DNA from: SZUA-265 sp965651905
GTDB taxonomy: Bacteria; Myxococcota_A; Polyangia; Polyangiales; Polyangiaceae
Direction: 5' to 3'
Length of the DNA: 64,000 bases
Assembly: GCA_965651905.1 (NCBI GenBank)
Contig: CBFGUG010000005.1
Coordinates: 102,946 to 166,945, forward strand
Of this stretch, positions 25,616 through 35,229 are shown one piece after another; positions within the stretch are counted from its first letter, which is position 1, and each line of letters opens with the position of its first letter. The position numbers and the translations under genes are program-made. Under the pieces are notes generated by a model. That model did no database searches and was not told where the DNA came from. It saw nothing but the letters and a program-made list of their open reading frames with translations.

Positions 25616-26743
25616 ATGCTTGCGATGTTCCGCCCTCCCTTCTTGCTCGGCGCACTCGCGCTCGGCTTGTGCGTCATGACCGCCCACGCCCAACCAGACG
25701 CGCCGCAGCCGCCCACCCCAGGAGATCCGCCGACGTCGAGCGCTCCGTCCCCGAGCGAGGCCGAGAATCCCCCTTCGACGCCAAGCACGTCACCCTCAGC
25801 GGCGCCGCCGTCGGCCAGCGTCGACACCGGGAGCCAGGACTCGACTGCTACGCAGGACACACAGACGGCCGCACCGTCCGAGCAACCCCCACGGCAAACG
25901 CCGAGCGCGGCATCCCCGCCCGAAGAGCCGCCAGCCGCAGGTTATCGTGAAGTGAACTCGAGCGACAGCGGCGCGGCATCCCGTCGCGAACGACGAGCTG
26001 TCGAGCCAGGCCCCGACGAGGCCTCCATCTACGAACCGCCCTTGCCTGCGCCCTATGTCCATGCGGCGCCCCCTCCGCCACTGCCTCCCGAGCATGTCGC
26101 GCCGAGCACCTCTCTGTGGCTGGGAGCTCGCGCGGGCTGGCTCTTCCCGTTGGGGTCGCTATGGCAAGACGGCGAGCTGTTGTCCGGGGCGTGCTGCGTC
26201 TATCACAACCGAGGCTGGGACGATTTCGCCAACTCGGGCCCGATGCTGGAAATCGACTTGGGGGCTCGCCTCGCGCGGACCTACAACGTGTTCGCGCTGT
26301 GGGAGTTCGGGCTGTTGCGCGATGGCGACGAGCTGGCGGACGAGTTTGGCGGCCAGAGCAGCGCGCACTCGCACTTCCTGGGGTTGGGTTTACGCTTCTC
26401 GACCAGCGCGGACGACATCGGGATCCTCGTGGAAATGGCGCTCGGCTGGCGTCGATTCAGCGCAACGTGGAACAACGGCACGGAGTTCACGGCTACTGAC
26501 GACTTCTTCAACACCCGAATCGGAATCGGCGCCGACATCCGTTTGAGCGAGCTCATGTCGATTTCGCCAATGATCACTCTCGGCGGAGGCGTGTTCTCCG
26601 AAGCCGAATGGAAGTTCGCAGACGGGAGCAGGGCTGGCGCCTTCAGCGGTATCGGCGACGGAACCGCAGACCGCGCCGCACAACACATCCCGGTTACGTT
26701 ACAGGTCGGCATGCACTTCGACGCCATTCGTAGCAAGGACTGA
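25616..26743 (+). CDS. outer-membrane beta-barrel-like protein with proline-rich N-terminus
   Basis: About 375 residues. ATG at 25616 (or 25625) gives a signal peptide ending in MTAHA. A disordered Pro/Ser/Thr/Ala region of about 150 residues follows, then about 200 residues of alternating hydrophobic/polar strands with Gly and aromatic ends (LGARAGWLFPLGSLW, HFLGLGLRFSTSADDIGILVE, HIPVTLQVGMHF) typical of eight-strand porin-like barrels. Paired cysteines in SGACCVYHN. No known family is certain. Predicted location: outer membrane with a flexible periplasmic or surface tail. Confidence 0.7.
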   Translation: MLAMFRPPFLLGALALGLCVMTAHAQPDAPQPPTPGDPPTSSAPSPSEAENPPSTPSTSPSAAPPSASVDTGSQDSTATQDTQTAAPSEQPPRQTPSAASPPEEPPAAGYREVNSSDSGAASRRERRAVEPGPDEASIYEPPLPAPYVHAAPPPPLPPEHVAPSTSLWLGARAGWLFPLGSLWQDGELLSGACCVYHNRGWDDFANSGPMLEIDLGARLARTYNVFALWEFGLLRDGDELADEFGGQSSAHSHFLGLGLRFSTSADDIGILVEMALGWRRFSATWNNGTEFTATDDFFNTRIGIGADIRLSELMSISPMITLGGGVFSEAEWKFADGSRAGAFSGIGDGTADRAAQHIPVTLQVGMHFDAIRSKD

Positions 26744-26746
26744 GGT

Positions 26747-28345
26747 TCAAGACTGGCGTGTCGACGGCCCAGCTTCGGGAGAGCTGCGCGCGCGCCCTTC
26801 GGACGGCAGGGTGATCACGACGCGCGTCCCCTTCCCAGCATTGGCTTCACAGTGAATCGCACCGCCGTGGGCCTCTATGATGTGCCGAGAGATGGCAAGA
26901 CCGAGTCCAGTACCGTGTTCTTTTGTCGTCAAGAACGGTTCGAACAAACGCTCACGCACTTCTGGATCCATCCCGACGCCCTCGTCTGCCACTTGCAGCA
27001 CGACTGCGTCGTCGTCAGCTGTGACAGACACCAGCAACTCTCCACCATCGGGCATGGCTTGGCGCGCGTTCCTCACGAGGTTGTGCAACACCTGGCGAAG
27101 TTGGGCCTCATCCAAGAGTACCAGGGGAAGTTCGTCCGCGACGCTCACGAGCAGTCGCACTCCAGCCTTGTCGAGGTCAGGCTTGAGAAAACTCAACGCT
27201 TCGCCGACGATCTCCCCGACGTCTTCGCTCTGCAAGTTGGGCTTGTGAGGCCTGGTCAGCGACAGGTACTGTTCGGTCAGTTCACTCAGTCGTCGCACCT
27301 CACGCTCGATGGCCACATGCAACGCGCGCGCTTCCGAGGAACTCGGCAATTCGTCGGCAAGTAGTTCCAAGTTCAGAGCGATCGACGACAGTGGGTTTCT
27401 CACCTCGTGAGTCACGTGCGCCGCCATCTTGCCGATCGTCGCAAGTCGCTCGCTCTCGAGTAGCTCACGGTTGGCTCTGGCGATTCCCAGAACCATGGAC
27501 TCGAAAGTGCGCGTCAGGTCACCAATCTCGTCGTCGGCCGCGACTACTTCGCGGGGCGTCAGGTCGCCCCGCGACACGGCCTCCGCGCGCTCCGTGATGT
27601 GCTCCAGTGGCTTGAGCACCTTGCGCGCGTAGAGCGAGACTGCGATGCCGACGGCTACCGTCAACAGTACCCACCCGACCAAGACGCGAAAAGTCCAGCG
27701 CTCGCGCTTCGAGATCGCGCCCATCACATCGTCGAGATGCAGATTGACGCGATTCTCGAGCTGTCTCAGTTCTTCGAGCGCTTGAATCCCACGCGTGACC
27801 AGTTGATCTCGCAAGCGCTCCGCTTCGTCGAGATCATCGCGCTTGAGTGCATCGAACAAGCGCGTGAGGATTTCGCGATCTCCCTCGAGAAAGCTCTCAA
27901 TCCGACGGATCTCCGTCGAGAGTTGACGCCCGATGCCTCGTTCGTCCGTGGAAAAAGCAAACGCCATCGCGGCACGAAGTTCGGCGAACACCTTGGGCCG
28001 TCCCAATGCCAGGTTGGTCTCGAACCACACGCGCTTGTCCGCTGGGTTGCGCGCTTCGGTGACGTTGTTCAGCTGTGAGTTGACGGTGTTTTGACTCGCC
28101 ACCGCATCGCGCAGCGCGACGATCAGCGGGATGTAGCCCGACCGCATCAGCTCGGTTTCCCGCACGCTGCGGCGTTGACCCAAGACGCTGAACCCTGCGA
28201 CCAGCGCAAAAGACACGGTCAACACGCCATACGACAACAGCACTCGCGTGAGCACTGTCCTACGACGACGCAGGGGCGGCACGTGCGACTTCCGTTCAAC
28301 CAGTTCCGACTTCGGAGCAACGCTACCGGGCTCGGAGTTGTTCAT
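26747..28345 (-). CDS. membrane sensor histidine kinase (HAMP-HisKA-HATPase)
   Basis: 532 residues. Two membrane helices (about 32-55 and 219-240) enclose a helical periplasmic sensor of about 160 residues resembling four-helix-bundle sensors. HAMP (about 240-295), HisKA with phospho-His313 in HVTHEVRNPLSS, N-box VRNARQAM, G1 DEGVGMD and G2 GTGLGLAIS are intact. Its ATG overlaps the stop of the upstream kinase gene (ATGA), so both are co-translated. No response regulator gene is adjacent. Confidence 0.93.
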   Translation of the reverse strand: MNNSEPGSVAPKSELVERKSHVPPLRRRRTVLTRVLLSYGVLTVSFALVAGFSVLGQRRSVRETELMRSGYIPLIVALRDAVASQNTVNSQLNNVTEARNPADKRVWFETNLALGRPKVFAELRAAMAFAFSTDERGIGRQLSTEIRRIESFLEGDREILTRLFDALKRDDLDEAERLRDQLVTRGIQALEELRQLENRVNLHLDDVMGAISKRERWTFRVLVGWVLLTVAVGIAVSLYARKVLKPLEHITERAEAVSRGDLTPREVVAADDEIGDLTRTFESMVLGIARANRELLESERLATIGKMAAHVTHEVRNPLSSIALNLELLADELPSSSEARALHVAIEREVRRLSELTEQYLSLTRPHKPNLQSEDVGEIVGEALSFLKPDLDKAGVRLLVSVADELPLVLLDEAQLRQVLHNLVRNARQAMPDGGELLVSVTADDDAVVLQVADEGVGMDPEVRERLFEPFLTTKEHGTGLGLAISRHIIEAHGGAIHCEANAGKGTRVVITLPSEGRARSSPEAGPSTRQS

Positions 28346-30207
28346 GCGCTTGGCGTCGGCTCGGCTGGCGGGACGTCACGGTGAGAAGTTGGGGGGACGC
28401 TCCCCCGCCCAGCTGGTCGCATCGCCTTGAGTTGCGGGAGCAGCATCTCGAACCGTGCGCCTCGTTCACTCGACACTACCTGGATGCGACCGTTGTGCTC
28501 ATCGACAGTCTTCTTGACGATCGCGAGTCCTAGACCAGTCCCGTCTTCTTTACCCATGGTCACGAACGACTGAAAGAGGCGGCCAGCTACTTCGTCGGGA
28601 ATTCCCGGCCCCGTATCGCTCACTGCGATGAGCAGCTGTTCCCCTTCGACCATTCGAGCCTCGATCGTGAGCACGCCACCGTGCTCGGCCATCGCTTCGA
28701 TGGCATTACGTGCCAGGTTCTGGATCGCACGCGCGACCCGACTCTCGTCGAACCGCGCAACGACCTTGGTGTCGATGTTCATCTCGAGTTCGATGGGACG
28801 GCCGGCAACTTCGTGAGACAGCTGCTCCCGCATGTCGGAGAAGAACTTGTGAAGGTACACCTTTCGAACGAACAGTGTGTGTTCCCCTCTCGCGAACTGC
28901 AGCACCTCTTTTTGCATCGCCGTCAGCACGTCGAACTGCCGCAACGCCTTGTTGGCGAAGTCTGCTCGCACGGCAGCGTCGTCGGAGTTCTGCATCAGCT
29001 GCACGTACCCGCTGATCAGCGTCATGGGCGTCTTGAAATCGTGAATCACCTGAGAGAGCAATCGCCCGATGCTGGTCAGACGCGCAGATCGCTCGCGCTC
29101 CTCGTTGGCCTGAAATAGCCGTAGCGCGGTCGAGACGTTGGCTCCGACCATCTGCAGTAGCGCTTCGTCTTCCGTCGAGAACCCTTCGTCGCCACGCTTG
29201 CTCAGCACGGCAATCGCACCGAGCGGGCCCTTGTCGCCCTGCATTCCGAACGCCAGCACTGACGAAACCGGGAAGGGGTAACGAGCGGCTCCGTCGGGCT
29301 CACGTGCCATGTCCTCGCGATCGAGTCTCAGCGGCACTTCGTCACGCATCGCGCGCCCCAGCAAGCCTTGACCGAACTTGATGGGAAACGTCGTCAGCCT
29401 ATCGGGATTCAATGCGTCACAAACGTATTCGAGCAGATCGCCCCCATCGGGATTGGATACAATCAAGGCGGCTCCTTGTGCGTCACAGGCCCCCGCTGCG
29501 GCGGACAGCGCCGCCGTGATCAACTCTTCGATGGACGCTACACGACTCGTAGCCTGCTCGAGTTCGAACAACAGCTCCAAGTCGCGTACCTTCCGCTCTA
29601 GCTGCTCTTTGGTGTCGAGCAGTTGGCGATTTTTCTGGATGAGCGAGAGGAAGAGACGCGAGTTGTCGATGGCCACCGCTGCCTGAGTGCTGAGCGCGCT
29701 CAGGATCGCCTCGTCTTCATCCGAAAACTCACCCTGAGCTTTGTTCAGCACCTGGATCACACCGATGGTCCGACCCAAGTGGTTCTTCAGCGGGACCGCC
29801 AGCATGCACGTCGTGCGATAACCCGTCAGCGTGTCCCACTCGGGCTCGAAACGTGCATCCGAGTAGGCGTCGCGAACACGGATCGGATCGCCTGTTTGAG
29901 CGACCATCCCCGCGATGCCATGCCCGATCTTGACGCGGATGGAACGGACCTTGGAGCCCGCCATCACCCGACTGACCAGGTCTCCCTTGGCGTCATCTAC
30001 CAAGTAGAGCGTCGCGCGGTCCGCATCCAACAGGTCCGTCAAGCGACCGAGAATGAGCTCCAGCAGGTCGTCGAGATCCAGCGTGGTGCCCAGTGCGACG
30101 CCAACCTCGCGCAACGCTTGGGCTATGCGTCGCTCGTGGGCCAACGCGGCGGCCAGCCCTTGCGGGTCCACGACTTGGGCGTCGTCCTTTTGGCCTTGCT
30201 CGGACAC
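28342..30207 (-). CDS. soluble histidine kinase with two GAF domains
   Basis: 621 residues from the GTG at 30207; an upstream ATG at 30291 would add 28 residues with no clear similarity. Domains: a coiled lead-in, GAF 1 (about 55-180, ADRATLYLVDDAKGDL to IGVIQVLNKAQGEFSDED), a coiled coil (LDTKEQLERKVRDLELLFEL), a more diverged GAF 2 (about 225-365), then a HisKA-like helix with the phospho-acceptor in QVIHDFKTPMTLISGY, N-box NLARNAIEAM, and ATPase boxes DTGPGIP and GTGLGLAIVKK. Cytoplasmic signal sensor. It sits directly upstream of, and overlaps, the membrane kinase. Confidence 0.9.
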   Translation of the reverse strand: MSEQGQKDDAQVVDPQGLAAALAHERRIAQALREVGVALGTTLDLDDLLELILGRLTDLLDADRATLYLVDDAKGDLVSRVMAGSKVRSIRVKIGHGIAGMVAQTGDPIRVRDAYSDARFEPEWDTLTGYRTTCMLAVPLKNHLGRTIGVIQVLNKAQGEFSDEDEAILSALSTQAAVAIDNSRLFLSLIQKNRQLLDTKEQLERKVRDLELLFELEQATSRVASIEELITAALSAAAGACDAQGAALIVSNPDGGDLLEYVCDALNPDRLTTFPIKFGQGLLGRAMRDEVPLRLDREDMAREPDGAARYPFPVSSVLAFGMQGDKGPLGAIAVLSKRGDEGFSTEDEALLQMVGANVSTALRLFQANEERERSARLTSIGRLLSQVIHDFKTPMTLISGYVQLMQNSDDAAVRADFANKALRQFDVLTAMQKEVLQFARGEHTLFVRKVYLHKFFSDMREQLSHEVAGRPIELEMNIDTKVVARFDESRVARAIQNLARNAIEAMAEHGGVLTIEARMVEGEQLLIAVSDTGPGIPDEVAGRLFQSFVTMGKEDGTGLGLAIVKKTVDEHNGRIQVVSSERGARFEMLLPQLKAMRPAGRGSVPPTSHRDVPPAEPTPSA

Positions 30208-30381
30208 AGTTCGAATCGAACCACGGACAGGCGCTCCGAATCTAGTACTTGGAACGGCACGCCAGTAGCCTGGGCGCCATTCCGCGGACATAATGGAGCA
30301 GAACTGGACATAGGCCTGAGAGTCGGATAGTCGACAGTCCGGCGCTCAGCACTCAACCCCCTTCAAAAACAGCAGAAACCC

Positions 30382-30660
30382 ATGGCCCTCAAACAACTTC
30401 AGTTGGTCGTTCGCGGACGAGTCCAAGGCGTCTACTTTCGAGCTTCCACCCAGCGCGAGGCGCGCAGGCTCGGCCTCAGCGGCTGGGTCAAGAACCGCCC
30501 AGATGGTGGCCTCGAGGTACTCGCCGAAGGTGAAGAGGCATCCATTCGTGAACTGTACGGTTGGGCACAAAAGGGCCCCAGCGCAGCTCGCGTCGACCGC
30601 GTCGACACCCGTTGGCGAAGCTTCACGGGAGACTTCCCCGACTTTCGGATCATCGACTGA
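30382..30660 (+). CDS. acyP: acylphosphatase
   Basis: 92 residues, the family's usual size. GRVQGVYFRASTQREA contains the phosphate-binding loop with the catalytic arginine, and GLSGWVKNRPDGGLEVLAEG holds the catalytic asparagine. It hydrolyses acyl phosphates such as acetyl or carbamoyl phosphate in the cytoplasm. The next gene begins three bases after its stop. Confidence 0.95.
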   Translation: MALKQLQLVVRGRVQGVYFRASTQREARRLGLSGWVKNRPDGGLEVLAEGEEASIRELYGWAQKGPSAARVDRVDTRWRSFTGDFPDFRIID

Positions 30661-30663
30661 GCA

Positions 30664-32187
30664 GTGCAGTGTCGTGTTCTGCTCGCATGGGCTGTGGCAT
30701 TCGGAGCCATGTTGCCCGCGGCCGTCTACGCCGCAGACGCTGGCGCCAGCGCCTCAGCTGACTCGGCACAACTCGCGGTGGAGCTTCCGCTGCAGAAGCT
30801 GCCCACCACGCCCAGTCGACGATTGGAGGCGGCGAGCGCCCAAGATCGCCAGTTGCTCGAAGAAGTCTTGCGGCGACTGATTTCGGAGAGCTCCAGCGAG
30901 CGTCAGGCAGGCCTGGCTGCGTTGTTCGAAGTCGATTCGTCATTGTTGCCTGCAGTTCGCGAAAGCATCGACGCACGTGCACGGAGCGCGAATCGCGCGG
31001 CCATGAAACGGCTGCTCTTGGACACCCGCGCCAAAGCACGCGCGCAACTCGAAAGGGCCATGCGCGAGCGCGGGGAAAAAGGCGAGGTGGAAACCCCCGA
31101 TTACCTGGCGATGATGATCAGCCACGCAAAGCCCGATTCGAAGGACTGGCGTGACCTGGTGGAAGTGTTGGCGCTCTCACGGATCTGCGCACACCTGGGC
31201 ACCACGCCCGCCGTGCGTGTACTGATTCACGTGTTCGTGCGCTTCGAGTTCCTGCGCATCGACACCCAGCTTCAACTCAAGAAACTGGGCGACAAGGCGC
31301 TCCCCGCGCTGATCGAGACCACGCGCCACGAAGCGGCGAGCGTCTCCAACTGGGCGAAGCGCCGCTTGGACTTTCTGGGCAAAGCCATCGCCAGCGAAGT
31401 GGTTCAAGTCGAAGATCCCGAGGTACTCTCGGACGTGTTACGCGCCTACGGCTACACGAGCGACCCAGACGCCGCGCGCATCGTGATTTCGTTCGCCAAC
31501 AGTGAGCGAGCTCAGGTACGTGAAGCCGCGCGACAAGGCGTGTCGCTGTTCGGCGAGACGGCGCACTGGCCTCTGCGCGACACCTACGAGCAAATGGTGG
31601 GTCGCAAGCCGCCGCGCGAATGGTCGTGGGATAGAACCGCTCGAGAACTGTTTCGTGAGTTCGACAGGATTCGCCTCTCGGAGCTCTACGGCCAATATCA
31701 ACGCGGCCTCCGCGCTCTCGACAGCGGCGACCTGAGCGAGATGAAACAAGCGTTCGACCGAGTACTCGCGCGCAGCCCCGAGTTCGAACCTCGCGAGAGG
31801 CTGGTAGAGGGTTACCTCCAGTACGCGCAGAATGAGCTTCCCGAAAACCGCGAAGCCGCCGCGCTGGCGGCACAGCGCGTGCTGCGCCTCGCGGCGAGCG
31901 AAGACGACCGCAACCGCGCCGAAAGTGTCTTACTCACCGCACGAGCGGTGGACCTGTCTGAACGACACGTCGCCGATCGGGCGCTGTTGCGCCGCGCCCT
32001 CGAACTCGACGGGAGCAACGAAACCGCGCGTTCGCTGCTCGCTGAGGTCAGTCGTGAGCCGCTCGTCGAATCGAGCGAGTTCATGCGGGTGCTGTGGCCA
32101 GCAATCTTGGCTGGGCTGTCGCTACTCTTCGCCCTGCTGGTGGGATTGCGCTTCATCGGTAGGCGAGCTTCGCCCCCACCTGCATGA
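30664..32187 (+). CDS. secreted, C-terminally membrane-anchored HEAT/TPR-like repeat protein
   Basis: 507 residues from a GTG start. It has a signal peptide (MQCRVLLAWAVAFGAML to VYAADA), helical repeats of HEAT type (about 60-330, for example ALPALIETTRHEAASVSNWA), TPR-like repeats (about 350-470) and one membrane helix near the C-terminus (about 477-497) followed by RRASPPPA. The repeats would face the periplasm. Function unknown; protein docking is likely. Co-directional and nearly contiguous with acylphosphatase. Confidence 0.72.
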   Translation: MQCRVLLAWAVAFGAMLPAAVYAADAGASASADSAQLAVELPLQKLPTTPSRRLEAASAQDRQLLEEVLRRLISESSSERQAGLAALFEVDSSLLPAVRESIDARARSANRAAMKRLLLDTRAKARAQLERAMRERGEKGEVETPDYLAMMISHAKPDSKDWRDLVEVLALSRICAHLGTTPAVRVLIHVFVRFEFLRIDTQLQLKKLGDKALPALIETTRHEAASVSNWAKRRLDFLGKAIASEVVQVEDPEVLSDVLRAYGYTSDPDAARIVISFANSERAQVREAARQGVSLFGETAHWPLRDTYEQMVGRKPPREWSWDRTARELFREFDRIRLSELYGQYQRGLRALDSGDLSEMKQAFDRVLARSPEFEPRERLVEGYLQYAQNELPENREAAALAAQRVLRLAASEDDRNRAESVLLTARAVDLSERHVADRALLRRALELDGSNETARSLLAEVSREPLVESSEFMRVLWPAILAGLSLLFALLVGLRFIGRRASPPPA

Positions 32188-32249
32188 TGCTCGACTTCCA
32201 CGAAGGCCAGCGAGGCGCACGAACCGACCCCGACTCACCAAACAGCAAG

Positions 32250-32271
32250 AGCCACTACGCTCGTAGTGGCT
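32250..32271. terminator. strong hairpin closing the ribosomal protein array
   Basis: AGCCACTAC and GTAGTGGCT pair perfectly around GCTC. It lies 24 bp beyond the rplQ stop on the minus strand and 62 bp beyond the repeat-protein stop on the plus strand, so it separates the convergent units. Confidence 0.75.
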
Positions 32272-32295
32272 CTGCCAGTTGCTGATAGAGGCGAC

Positions 32296-32868
32296 TCAGC
32301 CGTCTGCTGCAGCTTCTTCGCCTTTGCCAGCCTCTGCCTTGGCGGCGGGCTTGGCCGGGGCTTTTGCCTTCGAAGCCTTCTCGCCGTCGTCGGACGGAGC
32401 CTTGGCCTTGGCCTCGGGCTGTCCCGGCTCGACAAGCTCAATCAAACACATCGGCGCTGCGTCGCCGCGACGACGGCCCAACTTGATGATGCGCGTGTAC
32501 CCACCCGGACGATGCTCGTAACGCTTGGCCAAGTCGGAAAACACTTTCTCGACCAGATCAACCTTTTCGCTGGTCTCTTCGGTGCTGATGACGCCGAAGC
32601 GACGCAGAAACTGAGAGACGTTTTGCTTGGCAGCCTGTCGCCGGGACTGCTCAGCTGCGGTGAGCTTGTCCCAGGGGGTGTACGCCGTCTTTCCCAGGCG
32701 ACGCGCCTGTGAAATGAGCCGCTCCGCTACGCGCCGCAGCTCTTTGGCTTTGGCGTCGGTCGTCTCGATGCGCTCGTGAAGCACGAGGTTCGCCGTGAGT
32801 GCGCGGAACATCGCCCGGCGGTGGCTGGTGTTGCGGCTGAACTGCCGCCCGAGTTTCTTATGTCGCAT
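32296..32868 (-). CDS. rplQ: 50S ribosomal protein L17 with long Ala/Lys-rich tail
   Basis: 190 residues. The L17 core is residues 1-120 (MRHKKLGRQFSRNTSHRRAM, LISQARRLGKTAY, YEHRPGGYTRIIKLGRRRGDAA). The last 60 or so residues are a low-complexity Lys/Ala/Pro/Glu extension absent from E. coli L17 (127 residues). Final gene of the alpha operon. Confidence 0.97.
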   Translation of the reverse strand: MRHKKLGRQFSRNTSHRRAMFRALTANLVLHERIETTDAKAKELRRVAERLISQARRLGKTAYTPWDKLTAAEQSRRQAAKQNVSQFLRRFGVISTEETSEKVDLVEKVFSDLAKRYEHRPGGYTRIIKLGRRRGDAAPMCLIELVEPGQPEAKAKAPSDDGEKASKAKAPAKPAAKAEAGKGEEAAADG

Positions 32869-32911
32869 GACTACTGCTCCAACTTTACGGTGGGACGGGG
32901 CTCCTGGTCGT

Positions 32912-33988
32912 TCAGACCTGAGCCTGCTGGGTCTTCCAGCGCTCGAGCATCTGCGGCCAGTTGTCGAGCTTCATCCCCAAATTCAGATTCATCGTTCCGA
33001 GAATCTCTTTGATTTCCTTGAGCGACTTGCGGCCGAAGTTCTTCGTCTTCAGCATGTCTTGCTCGCTGCGCTGAACCAACTCACCTATCAAGGTGATGTT
33101 GGCGTTCTGCAGACAGTTGGCGGAGCGAACCGAGAGCTCCAGCTCATCCACCGAACGGAACAGGTTCTCGTTCAGCGGCTCTTCGTTCTGGCTCGGCATC
33201 GGGTAGGCGGTCTCTTCCGTCTCCTCGAAGTTGATCCAGATCGACAGCTGCTCCTTGAGGATCTTCGCAGCAAACGCGACGGCATCCGCGGGTGCGACCG
33301 CGCCGTTGGTCCATACCTCGAGCACCAACTTGTCGTAGTCGGTGATCTGACCCACGCGTGCGTTTTGCACGGTGTAGTTGACCTTACGGATTGGTGAGAA
33401 GATCGAGTCGATCGGAATGGTACCGAGCGCCATCGTGGGGCTCTTGTTCTGCTCGGCGCGAACGTAGCCGCGACCGACCCCCACGGTCAGCTCCATCGAA
33501 AGCGGGCCCTTCTTGTCGAGGGTCGCGATCAGGTGACCCGGATCGAGCACCTTCAGGCCGTCGACCAGCTGGATGTCGCCAGCCGTGACGGGCCCGGGGC
33601 CTTCCTTCTCGAGGCGAAGCGTGTAGGTCTTCGCGTGTTCCGCTTTGAAGACGACACCCTTCAGGTTGAGCACGATGTCGGTCACGTCCTCGACGACGTC
33701 GTCGATACTCGTGAACTCGTGGAGCGCGCCGTCGATGCGGACGGCTGTGATCGCCGCGCCCTGCAGCGAGGAGAGCAATACGCGACGAAGCGAGTTACCG
33801 ACCGTGATGCCAAACCCCCGCTCCAGTGGTTCACAGCTGAACTTCGCGTAGGTGTCCGTCGCGGTTTCCGTGTCGACGTTGATCGAACGGGGGCGAATCA
33901 GATCGCGCCAGTTGCGAACGGCCATTTCGGTGGCGTCTTTTCGATCGTCGCTGTCTTCGTTTTGCTGAGAAGTCTCGATTTCGTCCAT
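32912..33988 (-). CDS. rpoA: DNA-directed RNA polymerase subunit alpha
   Basis: 358 residues. The N-terminal domain shows the dimerisation and assembly core (ERGFGITVGNSLRRVLLSSL); the C-terminal domain has the helix-hairpin-helix DNA/activator contact region (ANITLIGELVQRSEQDMLKT, NFGRKSLKEIKE). I place the start at the ATG at 33988 because GGAGAG lies five bases upstream of it; the ATG at 34000 has no ribosome site. The N-terminus carries about 25 extra, mostly acidic and polar, residues. Confidence 0.97.
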   Translation of the reverse strand: MDEIETSQQNEDSDDRKDATEMAVRNWRDLIRPRSINVDTETATDTYAKFSCEPLERGFGITVGNSLRRVLLSSLQGAAITAVRIDGALHEFTSIDDVVEDVTDIVLNLKGVVFKAEHAKTYTLRLEKEGPGPVTAGDIQLVDGLKVLDPGHLIATLDKKGPLSMELTVGVGRGYVRAEQNKSPTMALGTIPIDSIFSPIRKVNYTVQNARVGQITDYDKLVLEVWTNGAVAPADAVAFAAKILKEQLSIWINFEETEETAYPMPSQNEEPLNENLFRSVDELELSVRSANCLQNANITLIGELVQRSEQDMLKTKNFGRKSLKEIKEILGTMNLNLGMKLDNWPQMLERWKTQQAQV

Positions 33989-34078
33989 TCTGCTCTCCAT
34001 TGGTTGGGGGTTTGCGCGACCGTCCCGAACGTTCGAGGAACCAGCTCCAACGATACGTCCCGCGGCCTGCCCGCACTT

Positions 34079-34118
34079 CGAGGAAATTCCTCGGGTTCAC
34101 CCGGCGAGGCGGGTGAAC
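34079..34118. repeat. two hairpins in the rpsD-rpoA spacer
   Basis: A perfect stem GTTCACCCG / CGGGTGAAC (34095-34118) and a shorter palindrome CGAGGAA-A-TTCCTCG (34077-34091) lie in the 142-bp gap before rpoA. They may be an internal attenuator or RNA processing site; there is no U-tract. Confidence 0.5.
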
Positions 34119-34130
34119 GGTAAGCTGCAG

Positions 34131-34760
34131 TCAGCGTGAGTAATACTCGACGATGTACTGCTCCCGGATCATGGGTTCGTTCAGCTCTTCACGCGGCGGC
34201 GCGCCCTTGAGCGTCGCCGCAAAGTTGTCGCGGTCTACTTCGATCCAGCTCGCTTGTTCGCGGCCTTGCGCCGAGTCTAGCGCCGCAGTCACGAAAGCAA
34301 TCTTACGGCTCTTCTCGCGAACCTCGACCTTGTCGTTGGCGTTGACGCGATAGCTGGGGATGTTGACGCGCTTGCCATTGACCAGAATGTGGTTGTGCCG
34401 AACCAACTGACGTGCCTGTGCGCGCGTTGCAGTAAACCCACTGCGGTACACGACGTTGTCGAGGCGTCGCTCGAGCAGGCCGAGCATCTCTTCGCCCGTA
34501 CGGCCCTTCAAGCCCGTTGCCTCGGTGTAGTACAGACGGAACTGGTGCTCCAACAGCCCGTAGATGCGACGTGCGCGCTGCTTCTCACGCAAGCGCAAGC
34601 CGTACTCGGAGATCTTGAAGCGCCCCTGGCCATGCTGACCAGGCGGGTAAGGCCGACGCACGACGGCGCACTTCTCGGTGTAGCAGCGAGCACCCTTGAG
34701 GTAGAGCTTCATGCCTTCGCGACGGCAGAGCTTGCAAACGGGACCAATGTATCGAGCCAT
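34131..34760 (-). CDS. rpsD: 30S ribosomal protein S4, zinc-finger (C+) form
   Basis: 209 residues. C9, C12, C26 and C31 make a zinc-binding N-terminus (VCKLCRREG, RCYTEKC), the C+ paralogue type. The S4 RNA-binding domain follows (RRLDNVVYRSGFTATRAQAR, LVRHNHILVNGKRVNIPSY). S4 is a primary 16S assembly protein and in many bacteria represses the alpha operon; no leader element was identified here. Confidence 0.98.
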   Translation of the reverse strand: MARYIGPVCKLCRREGMKLYLKGARCYTEKCAVVRRPYPPGQHGQGRFKISEYGLRLREKQRARRIYGLLEHQFRLYYTEATGLKGRTGEEMLGLLERRLDNVVYRSGFTATRAQARQLVRHNHILVNGKRVNIPSYRVNANDKVEVREKSRKIAFVTAALDSAQGREQASWIEVDRDNFAATLKGAPPREELNEPMIREQYIVEYYSR

Positions 34761-34782
34761 GTCTTAATCTCGCTCTATCAAA

Positions 34783-35178
34783 TCAAACGCGGCGCCGCTT
34801 CGGGGGCCGGCAACCATTGTGGGGGACAGGGGTGACGTCGCGGATCAGCGTGATGCGGAAGCCCACGGACTGAAGCGCACGTAGCGCGCTCTCACGACCC
34901 GCTCCCGGGCCTTTTACGAACACGGCGACCGAACGCACGCCGTGGTCCATCGCCTTGCGACCCGCTTCTTCGGCGGCGAGCTGGGCAGCGAACGGCGTGC
35001 TCTTACGTGAGCCTTTGAAGCCACGCGCGCCCGCGCTCGCCCACGAGATCGCGTTACCAGTCACGTCGGTGATGGTGACGATCGTGTTGTTGAAGGTGGA
35101 CTGAATGTGCGCGATCCCGGTGGGGATGTTCTTGCGCACCTGCTTTTTGCCGCCACGCGGCCTTCTACCTGCTGCCAT
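34783..35178 (-). CDS. rpsK: 30S ribosomal protein S11
   Basis: 131 residues with the S11 core (GIAHIQSTFNNTIVTITDVT, SWASAGARGFKGSRKSTPFA) and the terminal DVTPVPHNGCRPPKRRRV. It forms the platform of the small subunit near the mRNA exit path. Between rpsM and rpsD, as in most alpha operons. Confidence 0.99.
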   Translation of the reverse strand: MAAGRRPRGGKKQVRKNIPTGIAHIQSTFNNTIVTITDVTGNAISWASAGARGFKGSRKSTPFAAQLAAEEAGRKAMDHGVRSVAVFVKGPGAGRESALRALQSVGFRITLIRDVTPVPHNGCRPPKRRRV

Positions 35179-35229
35179 TACGATTCTTTCAAAGCTGCTG
35201 CTACGAACTCGAGAGGTCGAAGTTCAGGA

